DNA from: Thermoleophilaceae bacterium | GTDB taxonomy: Bacteria > Actinomycetota > Thermoleophilia > Solirubrobacterales > Thermoleophilaceae | DNA: 64,000 nt | Reading direction: 5' to 3' | Assembly (NCBI GenBank): GCA_030448005.1 | Contig: JAUJNT010000007.1 | Coordinates: forward strand, 55,783 to 119,782 | In this document: one piece after another, positions 56,071-63,043 of the stretch | Position numbering within the stretch: the stretch's first letter is position 1 | Layout of the letters: every line of letters begins with the position of its first letter | Program-made: the position numbers and the translations under genes | The notes under the pieces: model-generated | Told to the model about the DNA's origin: nothing | What the model saw: only the letters and a program-made list of their open reading frames with translations | The model's database searches: none

Positions 56071-57189
56071 GTGACTGAACGGCGCCTACCGGCTGCGTCG
56101 TGCGCCCGCATGGCGAGGCGCTCGCGTTCAGATAGGCCGATTACCCTCCCCGCCGTGCATGGTCGATCGGAACCAGCGCCCGACCTCCAGCTGCGCGCCG
56201 CCGAAGCCCGCGCGGCGCTCGAGCTAGACCTCGACCGCTACCGGGCGCTGGCAGAGTGGGCCCGGCCGCACATCAAGGCCACCATTCCCCGCCGGATCCC
56301 GCTGCTCGACGTGACCTGCCGCCTCAAGAGCCTCGACTCGTTCGAGCAGAAGGCGGCCAAGCCCCATCCTGACGACCCGGTCGAGCCCAAGTACGAGCGT
56401 CCGCTCGAGCAGATCGAGGACATCGTCGGCGTGCGCGCCATCACCTTCTTCCCAGAGGCGGTGGAGGCCGTCAAGGACGCGATCGCCGCCAACCATGCTC
56501 GGATCGACTGGAGCGACAAGCGCGAGCAGCTGCGCCAGTCGGAGCGCTTTGGCTACCAGAGCCTCCACGGGGTGATCACCCTGACGGAGGGCGATTGCCC
56601 CAACGACGACCTCGTCGGCCTCAAGCTGGAGCTCCAGATCCGCACGATCCTCCAGCACGCCTGGGCAGAGATCGAGCACGACCTCCAGTACAAGGAGACG
56701 CAGGTGCGCGACGCCGACATCCGGCGTCGGTTCCTGCTGCTCGCCGCACAACTCGAGTCAACCGACCGCGAGCTGCAGTCGATCCATGACCACCACCGCG
56801 CGCTCCGCGAGCGCGCCCGTGAGGACTCCGGCGCCGGCGATGCGCCGATCGAACGCGCGGCCGTGCGCGCCGCGCTCGAGCAAGCCTGCCCGGGCGCGCC
56901 AAGCGCATCCGATGACGAGCTCGACTGGATCCTCACGCAGTTCGAGCGCCTGGGCATGACCTCAATGGAGGATGTGTGGCGCGTCCTCGGCGCGGCCGAC
57001 CAGCAGCGCATCCACACGGCGCTGGGACTCGACTACCCGCGCGGTCAGCGACGCCAGGTCGACGATGCGCTGCTCGCGGCGTTCGGTGAGCGCTACGTCG
57101 GGGAGTTCACCGGCAAGGCCAGAGTCGGGCGCCTGGCGTGGCGCCTGAAGGAGCTGCGCGCCAACGGGCTCGCGCCGCCAGGAAGCTGA
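56071..57189 (+). CDS. RelA/SpoT-domain protein (possible alarmone synthetase or toxSAS-type)
   Basis: 372 residues, GTG start (ATG 56110 possible). Residues ~75-215 match the (p)ppGpp synthetase fold: RLKSLDSFEQK (84-94, ATP loop region), DIVGVRAITFF (117-127), GYQSLH (161-166), LELQIRTILQHAWAEIEHDL (186-205; the acceptor-site Glu and H-x-x-x-E motif). No HD hydrolase, TGS or ACT domain, so it is not a long RSH. The last ~130 residues are helical and unassigned. Single-domain synthetases can be housekeeping alarmone makers or tRNA-pyrophosphorylating toxins; a small gene follows 44 nt downstream, as in toxin-antitoxin pairs. Which applies cannot be told from sequence. Confidence 0.78.
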   Translation: MTERRLPAASCARMARRSRSDRPITLPAVHGRSEPAPDLQLRAAEARAALELDLDRYRALAEWARPHIKATIPRRIPLLDVTCRLKSLDSFEQKAAKPHPDDPVEPKYERPLEQIEDIVGVRAITFFPEAVEAVKDAIAANHARIDWSDKREQLRQSERFGYQSLHGVITLTEGDCPNDDLVGLKLELQIRTILQHAWAEIEHDLQYKETQVRDADIRRRFLLLAAQLESTDRELQSIHDHHRALRERAREDSGAGDAPIERAAVRAALEQACPGAPSASDDELDWILTQFERLGMTSMEDVWRVLGAADQQRIHTALGLDYPRGQRRQVDDALLAAFGERYVGEFTGKARVGRLAWRLKELRANGLAPPGS

Positions 57190-57233
57190 CGAGACCGCTG
57201 TCAGATCGTCGACCCAGCGGCGACCTGACGGGC

Positions 57234-57419
57234 ATGACCACAAGGAAACCTCATCCCGACCCTCCCCCACAACGCGGGACCTACGCCTGGTTCGAGTCGC
57301 TGCCGGCCGAGGCCAAGCGCGAGTACATCGAGCAGTACGGCTGCCCGCCGGCGAAGCCGGGCTCCCGCTCGTTCACTCCCGGCAGCCTGTCGCCGTACCG
57401 GCGCGAGATCGGGCGGTAG
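57234..57419 (+). CDS. Small protein downstream of the RelA/SpoT-domain gene
   Basis: 61 residues from the ATG at 57234. A Pro-rich start is followed by GTYAWFESLPAEAKREYIEQ, a short amphipathic helix, and a Pro/Arg/Ser-rich end. No known family. If the upstream gene is a toxSAS, this could be the antitoxin; it might also be a chance frame. The gap from the upstream stop is 44 nt. Confidence 0.4.
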   Translation: MTTRKPHPDPPPQRGTYAWFESLPAEAKREYIEQYGCPPAKPGSRSFTPGSLSPYRREIGR

Positions 57420-57461
57420 GGGCTGGCCGTTCGAAAGCTCTGAGGGTGCAGCAACTGCGTT

Positions 57462-57848
57462 CTACAGCCAGGTTTCGCCGTCGACCAAGGAATCGTCTGC
57501 CGGGAACTCGGCCAGCTTGGCTTCGAGCGCCTCGACGATGCCTCCGGCGTCGGCCTTGGTGCGGCGATAGTCGCCAGGCATGAAGACCATTCCCCAGTGG
57601 CCGGGTCCACCGGGTGTGATCGCCTCGTGGTGGAGCGGCCTGAAGTACACCAAGTGGTTGGTCACGACTGCCCGATGCTCCGCTCGTGCAAGGTCCATCA
57701 CTTCCCGGTCAGACAGCTGCTCGTGCTCAGAGCCCTTGATGGCCGCGACGTCGTGGCCATGGTCGCGCAGTTGCTCAGCGATGACCGGTGAGAGCAGCTC
57801 GTCCAGCAGGAGCCTCAACGGCCGAGCGCGGCTTGGCCGGCCAGCCAC
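57462..57848 (-). CDS. DUF5615 PIN-like toxin (VapC45-type)
   Basis: 128 residues, GTG start. PIN-like fold with LLLDELLSPVIAEQLRDHGH (first acidic residues), EQLSDREVMDLARAEHRAVV, TNHLVYFRPLHHEA. This is the DUF5615 pattern of small PIN-like nucleases that pair with DUF433 antitoxins. Its start overlaps the end of the antitoxin gene by 34 nt, so the two are translationally coupled, antitoxin first. Confidence 0.8.
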   Translation of the reverse strand: MAGRPSRARPLRLLLDELLSPVIAEQLRDHGHDVAAIKGSEHEQLSDREVMDLARAEHRAVVTNHLVYFRPLHHEAITPGGPGHWGMVFMPGDYRRTKADAGGIVEALEAKLAEFPADDSLVDGETWL

Positions 57849-58228
57849 GCGGCGCGCGCCTCGTCCCTTGCGCGCTCGTTGAGCTCAATCCACTCATCGA
57901 TCTCCTGCGGGTAGGCGCCGTAGTAGGTCACCGCGGCCTGCACCAACCCGAGCGACATCTGAAGGTAATCGGCGGCCTCACGAACGTCGCCGTCGTTGTC
58001 CCGGACGGTGGCGATGACCTCCCAGACGTCGGCGCCGGTCCCCACCAGCTTCGCGCGTCGCCCGGCGGGACCATCGACGAACCGCACCAGCGGGTGCTCG
58101 TCCATCCGCAGCCCCTCCTCTACGTAGCGCTGCGCAAGCGTGCGCGGAGGAATGCCGACGCGCCGGGCGCGCCTCGCCAGGAGGTCGACGGTGGCTTCGT
58201 TCATTCGCAGGCTCACCGGCTTGGTCAT
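57815..58228 (-). CDS. DUF433 antitoxin (VapB45-type)
   Basis: 137 residues from the ATG at 58228 (MTKPVSLRMNEATVDLLARR, a ribbon-helix-helix-like N-terminus) followed by a DUF433 helix-turn-helix part (KLVGTGADVWEVIATVRDND; VREAADYLQMSLGLVQAAVT). DUF433 proteins bind the DUF5615 toxin and their own promoter. First gene of the pair, overlapping the toxin gene. The AT-rich CATAACGC-type stretch upstream at 58229-58260 may hold the operator. Confidence 0.82.
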   Translation of the reverse strand: MTKPVSLRMNEATVDLLARRARRVGIPPRTLAQRYVEEGLRMDEHPLVRFVDGPAGRRAKLVGTGADVWEVIATVRDNDGDVREAADYLQMSLGLVQAAVTYYGAYPQEIDEWIELNERARDEARAAWLAGQAALGR

Positions 58229-58460
58229 GTAGTGCACCGTATCGCACCGCATTACGCATGAGTCTTGGTGTGCCTGCGAGACGGTCCGCGCGTCACCTGA
58301 CCGCAGTCGTGAGGCGACACAGGCGGGTCGGCGATCGACTCCTCCTACACATACGACTTCGGCGATGTCTGACGAACTCGCCCTCAGCGGGCGCTCTTCC
58401 CTAGCGGGGGAGCGGTTTTCCTGCTGCGTGCTGGTTCGCGACGATGGCCCCACCCACTGC

Positions 58461-58483
58461 ATAGCGCAAACGCTATATAGCGT
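58461..58483 (+). promoter_or_regulatory. Three-half-site palindromic operator of the XRE gene
   Basis: ATAGCG (58461-58466), CAAA, CGCTAT (58471-58476), ATAGCG (58477-58482): the last two form the perfect 14-bp palindrome ACGCTATATAGCGT (58470-58483), the first two an inverted repeat spaced by 4 nt. The TATATA core is a likely -10 region, 17-22 nt before the GTG at 58499. Binding by the XRE domain encoded just downstream would block its own promoter. Confidence 0.65.
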
Positions 58484-58498
58484 CGGTAGACTACGATC

Positions 58499-59325
58499 GT
58501 GGCAAGTACGGGATCGCTCCTCAAGGCCGCTCGCACGCAGGCCGGCCTGACCCAGGCCGAGCTGGCACGCCGCCTGGGCACGACTCAGACAGCCGTCTCC
58601 CGCCTCGAGCGCCGCGACGCGAACCCCAGGATCGCGACGCTGCAGAGCGCTTTGCTTGCGACCGGCCACCGGTTGCAGCTCGAGGCGGTCGCCGCGCTGA
58701 ATGATGTCGACGAGGCTCAGATCGCGGCGCATCTCCGGATGATGCCCGCCGAGCGGCGCGCAGGCGCACGATGCCGCCTACCGGAACGTGGCGAGGACGG
58801 CACGCGCGACGAGGCGCGTCGATTGAGTGCCTGGCTCGGCTTCGAGCCTCGCGAGATTCTCCGTCGCCTGACGGAGCGGGGCGTGGACTTCGTCGTGATA
58901 GGCGGCTATGCGGCGGTGCTGCACGGCTCCCCGCGCATCACACAGGACCTCGACATCACCTTCGCCACGGATCCCCCAATCTCGAGGTGCTCGGAACGGT
59001 CCTCGGCGAGCTGCGGGCGAGGCTCTACGGGGTCTACGACGACGTGCCGTTCGTCGCCGACGGACGAACGCTCGCACGCGCAGAGCTTCTCACGCTGCAG
59101 ACCGATCTCGGCAAGCTGGATCTGCTAGCCCGTCCGGCCGGGGCGCCGCCGTACGCTACCCTCCGTAGGCGCGCGGCCTCCTTCGACGTCGGCGGCTTCC
59201 TGGTTCGCGTGGCCGACATAGAGGAGCTGATCGAGATGAAGGAGGTCGTCGGCCGTCCGAAGGACCTCGCCGACATCGCCGAGCTCGATGCGATCGCGCG
59301 CCTGAGGAGCGACTCGGGACCGTAG
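58499..59325 (+). pseudogene. XRE-nucleotidyltransferase fusion, frameshifted
   Basis: First part (58499 to ~58975): XRE helix-turn-helix KAARTQAGLTQAELARRLGT then TQTAVSRLERRDANPRI, followed by a nucleotidyltransferase start (DFVVIGGYAAVLHGSPRITQ; DLDITFATDPP with the metal-binding Asp pair). Reading then has to shift one base at the CCCCC run near 58974-58978 to continue as NLEVLGTVLGELRARLYGVY ... KLDLLARPAGAPPYATLRRR ... ELIEMKEVVGRPKDLADIAE and stop at 59323-59325. Together they make one ~275-residue protein with antitoxin-like XRE and AbiEii/MNT-like nucleotidyltransferase domains. The single-base loss lies in a homopolymer, so it may be a sequencing error, a true inactivation, or a phase-variable switch. 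Confidence 0.72.
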
Positions 59326-59475
59326 CCGCGGGTGGAGCGGCATCAGGCGCTCCCGCTCCCACATCCGCCCCCAGCCGCAGTGCCGCTCGCGCACGTCGAG
59401 CAGGTCCCACTGCGCGTAGAAGAAGAGCGCCATGCCGGCGAGTGGCGCGCGCCGGCGCCTGGGTACCTCCGAGGC

Positions 59476-59690
59476 TCAGGATCGACTCTCGAGATAGGGG
59501 CGGGCACTCCCGATGGCGTTCGAGAAGAGCCTCTGCGCCAGCTCGACGGAGCTCGACGCCGCGCGTCCCAGCTCGTCGAGGCGGTGCGCCCACTTGAGGA
59601 GGGCGTCGAGGACCCGGAGCTGATCCTCGGGGGTCAACTTGGGGAGCGCCTCGCCGTCCACGATGGTCTTGGCCCAGAACTTGCTCCTCT
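59476..59690 (-). pseudogene. 5'-truncated fragment of an unknown gene
   Basis: A minus-strand frame ending at 59476-59478 reads WAKTIVDGEALPKLTPEDQL then RVLDALLKWAHRLDELGRAA, which looks like real protein but has no start or upstream part; it abuts the truncated transporter fragment at about 59.7 kb. The neighbouring stretch 59326-59475 shows another short minus frame (MALFFYAQWDLLDVRERH...) that I cannot assign. No other gene is visible in this 370-nt gap. Confidence 0.35.
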
Positions 59691-60139
59691 CCCACCTGAT
59701 CGAGCGCATCCCGGCCCAGCGCGGCGTGCTGCTCGGCATCGCGGCCGGGCTCGGGTTCGGGGTCTCAGACGTGGCGATAAAGGCGCTCTCGGGGGACCTC
59801 GACGGCGGGCCCGCCGGCCTCCTTAGCCCGTGGAGCGTGGTCATCCTCACGGCAGCCGTCTTTTCCTTCTATGCCTCCGCTCGCAGCCTCCAGATCGGCG
59901 ACGGCGTCGCGGTGATCGCCGTCACCTCGGTCGCGGCGAACCTGTCGACGATCGTCGCCGGGCTGGCGGTCTTCGGAGACCGGCTCGGCGACGACGCGCT
60001 CGTGGTGGGCGTGCGCCTCGCGGCATTCGCGCTGATCCTCGTTGGGGCCGCGCTGATCCCGGCGCCCGTTCGCGCCGGCGAGGCGCTCGAGGAGTCAGCC
60101 GTGGAGCCCGGGGCCGTGACCGTGGGCGTCAAGTCCTGA
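59639..60139 (+). pseudogene. C-terminal half of an EamA/DMT transporter
   Basis: From ~59720 the frame gives RGVLLGIAAGLGFGVSDVAI, SVVILTAAVFSFYASARSLQ, VIAVTSVAANLSTIVAGLAV, VRLAAFALILVGAALIPAPV: the four or five helices of the second EamA repeat. Typical DMT transporters of this kind have ~280-300 residues and ten helices; only about half is present. The first half is missing, replaced by an oppositely oriented gene fragment. Either a half-size transporter or a deletion remnant. Confidence 0.6.
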
Positions 60140-60153
60140 CCCGCATCCCTTTG

Positions 60154-61236
60154 ATGCTCGCATCTCGCGAACGCGGCCGGCCGGCTCCCACAGCCGCGGC
60201 CGTCGAAAGCGGGTCACCCCCACGGCGCATGCTGGTCGCCGGCCCGGCGGTGGCGGTGGTCTCCGTCATAGCGGCGCTCCTTGCGACCGATGCGGCGGGG
60301 GTCCCGATGCGGGATCCCGACCAAGTAGCCGGACGGCGTCTGGTGTTGGTCCTCGGCCTTGTCGCGGTGCTCGTGATTCTCGACGTCGTGGTCCGTGCGG
60401 GTCGTCAATCAGGCACGCGGTGGCCGTCGCGCGCATCGATCCGGCGCATCCGGCGCGAGCGCTGGACCCTGGGGCGCGGATTCGCAGTCGGCGTCGCGCT
60501 GGTCAGTTTCTACGTGACCTACCTGGCGTACCGCAACCTCAAGAGCGTGATTCCCCTGGTCCGGCCCGGCGACCTCTTCGACCGCCAGTTGACCGATACG
60601 GATCGCGTCCTCTTCGGCGGCCACGACCCAGCGGAGCTGCTCCATGCCCTGCTCGGGACTGGAGTATCCGCTCACGTTTTGTCGGCCGGGTACATGCTCT
60701 TCTTCCTCTTCATACCGGCGACGCTTGCCATCGGCCTCGTCTTCTCGCGCGACCTGCAGGCCGGGCTCTTCTACACGACGGCTCAGTCGCTCAACTGGCT
60801 GCTGGGCGCGGGGAGCTATTTCCTCCTGCCCTCGCTCGGACCGATTTACGCCGAGCCCGCCGCATTTGCGAATTTGCCGGTCTCCGGAGTCACGCAACTG
60901 CAGGACCTCCTGCTCGACCAGCGGGTCGAGTTCCTGCGCGACCCGGCAGCCGGCACGGCGCAGAGCATCGCCGCCTTCGCCTCCCTGCACGTCTCGATCT
61001 TCTTCACGGGCGTGCTGGCGGCGCATCTGCTGCGCCTCGGACGGCGCGTCAAGGTCGGCGCGTGGGCCCTGCTCGGCGTGACGATCGCGTCGACCATCTA
61101 CCTGGGCTGGCACTACGTCCTCGACGACGTCGGCGGGCTGATCCTCGGCGCGCTCGCGATCGGCCTGGCCTGGCTGCTCACCGGCTTCGACGCGCGCAAT
61201 CACCGACAACCCGCCACGGCGGACCCAACGGCGTGA
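60154..61236 (+). CDS. PAP2 superfamily membrane phosphatase, copy 1
   Basis: 360 residues from the ATG at 60154. About seven hydrophobic segments. PAP2 active site: KSVIPLVRPGD (first basic motif), SIAAFASLHVSIFFTG (catalytic His in the SLH motif) and YLGWHYVLDDVGG (second His, Asp). Closer to the inositolphosphotransferase-like (AUR1/PAP2_3) branch than to small lipid phosphatases. Likely acts on lipid phosphates at the membrane surface. Followed at once by a paralogue (GTGA overlap). Confidence 0.88.
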   Translation: MLASRERGRPAPTAAAVESGSPPRRMLVAGPAVAVVSVIAALLATDAAGVPMRDPDQVAGRRLVLVLGLVAVLVILDVVVRAGRQSGTRWPSRASIRRIRRERWTLGRGFAVGVALVSFYVTYLAYRNLKSVIPLVRPGDLFDRQLTDTDRVLFGGHDPAELLHALLGTGVSAHVLSAGYMLFFLFIPATLAIGLVFSRDLQAGLFYTTAQSLNWLLGAGSYFLLPSLGPIYAEPAAFANLPVSGVTQLQDLLLDQRVEFLRDPAAGTAQSIAAFASLHVSIFFTGVLAAHLLRLGRRVKVGAWALLGVTIASTIYLGWHYVLDDVGGLILGALAIGLAWLLTGFDARNHRQPATADPTA

Positions 61237-62341
61237 CCACGCGATCGCGGCCCTGGCCTCGCTCCGCCCCGTGGCGCGACGTGCTGGCCGGTCCGGCGGT
61301 GGCCCTCGTCACCCTCGTCGCGGCGCTGGTGGCTACCGACTCGGTGGGACTGCCGCTGCGAGACCCCGATCACGTCGCCGCGCTGTACCTGGTCCTGGTG
61401 GGGTTTGGGACGGTGGTGCTGGTGGGGCTCGACGTCGTGGTGCGCGCCGGTCGTCGCTCGGGCGCCTTTCCTCCTTCGCGAGCCGCGATGCGGGGCGTCC
61501 GCTGCGAGCGCTGGACCCTGCGCGCGGGCCTGTCCGCAGGCAGCGCGCTGGTCGCCTTCTACGCCACGTACATGGCCTATCGCAACCTCAAGAGCGTTGT
61601 TCCCTTGCTCAGGCCCGGCGATAACTTCGATCGTCAGCTGGCGAGCCTCGATCGCGATCTGTTCGCCGGCAACGATCCCGCCGCGCTACTGCACAGCCTG
61701 CTGGGCACAGGTCTCCCGACGCATGTTCTGTCGACTGCGTACGTGGCCTTCATCGTCTTCCTCCGCTGACGATCGGCCTGGCTCTCGTCTACAGCCGCGA
61801 GCTGCAGGAGGGCCTCTTCTATACGACCGCCCAGTCGATCAACTGGCTGCTCGGCATCGGGAGCTACTTCCTGCTGCCCTCTCTGGGACCCATCTACGTC
61901 GAGCCCGCCGCCTTCGCCGCTCTCCCGGCCTCCGAGGTGACCCATCTGCAGGGCGTTCTGCTCGACCAGCGGGTCGAGTTCCTCCGCGACCCGGCCAGCG
62001 CGACGCCGCAGAGCATCGCCGCCTTTGCCTCGCTCCACATCTCGATGAGCTTCACCGCGGTGGTGGCGGCGCACCTCCTGGGACTCGGCAGGCGAGCGAG
62101 GGTTGCGCTCTGGGTCTGGTTCGCCCTGACCGTGCTCTCAACCATCTACCTGGGGTGGCACTACGTCCTCGATGACGTGGCCGGGGTGATCCTCGGCGCG
62201 CTGGCGCTTGTGCTGGCCCGCGCGCTGACCGGCTTCGACCTGCGCACGGCGCGCGAACGGCGGCGGATGACCGACTCGATCGGGACCGCCGGACGCAACG
62301 GCGACGAGCGACCCGCGACGACCCAGGTGCCGACCTCCTGA
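61233..62341 (+). pseudogene. PAP2 superfamily membrane protein, copy 2, frameshifted
   Basis: Starts at GTG 61233 overlapping the stop of copy 1 and matches it closely: RNLKSVVPLLRPGDNFDRQL, LLGTGLPTHVLS. After AFIVFL the frame is lost at ~61766 (TTCCTCCGCTGACG; one C seems missing) and resumes as LTIGLALVYSRELQEGLFYT, SIAAFASLHISMSFTAVVAA, YLGWHYVLDDVAGV to 62341. With the missing base restored it would be ~369 residues with an intact active site. Either a sequencing error in a C-run or a decayed tandem duplicate. Confidence 0.8.
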
Positions 62342-62458
62342 CCGATGCGACGGTCAGCGGCGACGCGCTCCGTGCGCACGGGTTCGATCCCGATCAAGGC
62401 ACGCCGGACCCGGTCGACTACTGGTGATCGAGATTCAGCCGTCGGAAAGCCGCGGTCT

Positions 62459-63043
62459 TCACGGCACCGCCTGTTCGAGCTCATCCACCACGCGGACGAG
62501 CTCGTCGGCCAGCGGGCCCGGACGCCCGCTTCGCGAACGCGCCGGCCAACGCCCGGTAGTACCCGAGCGTCTTGTCACGGTCGGCGTTGAAGCGGTCGAA
62601 GACGCTCTCCCCCACCGCGCGGTAGTCGAACAGGATCGAGCGCGCGTTGTGCACCTTGTCGGCGAGCGAGACGCGCAGCTCGTCGGCTTCCTGGAGGCGA
62701 TTCCCGCGATGTAGTCCGCCTTGCGTTGCTCCCATGGAGGCTTCGGCGTCTCAAAGGTGTCGGAGCATGCGGCGACGATCCTTCGCACGTCCAGCCCGAA
62801 CCGGTCTTCGATCTCATCGAGCGTCGCCTCCCCGCCCTGGTCCTCGGCGGCGTCGTGGAGCAGGGCGGCGATCGCCTCGTCCTCCGAGCCGCCGTCCTCG
62901 ATCACAAGCCCGCAGACGCCGAGCAGGTGGGCGATGTAGGGCGTGCCGGAACCCTTGCGCCCCTGTGACGCGTGTGTCTCCACGGCGTACGCAAGCGCCT
63001 CGGAGAGTCGCGCGCCTGGTTCCCAGTTCGCCTTAGCCGGCAT
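62459..63043 (-). pseudogene. HD-domain hydrolase, second copy, with two compensating frameshifts
   Basis: Matches the protein at 51078-51683 over its whole length: THASQGRKGSGTPYIAHLLG, IAALLHDAAEDQGG, ACSDTFETPKPPWEQRKADY, then near 62695 the frame shifts and the homologous part (ADELRVSLADKVHNARSILF; DYRAVGESVFDRFNADRDKT) lies in another frame, to return to the first frame near 62525 for PLADELVRVVDELEQ. Two single-base changes thus leave a scrambled middle. Starts at ATG 63043 overlapping the TPR gene stop by 11 nt. Probably inactive unless the changes are errors. Confidence 0.8.

Noticed and set aside
59125-59433. Minus-strand frame MALFFYAQWDLLDVRERH...
   Set aside because: Most of it is antisense to the nucleotidyltransferase part; only ~36 codons lie outside, too little to assign.
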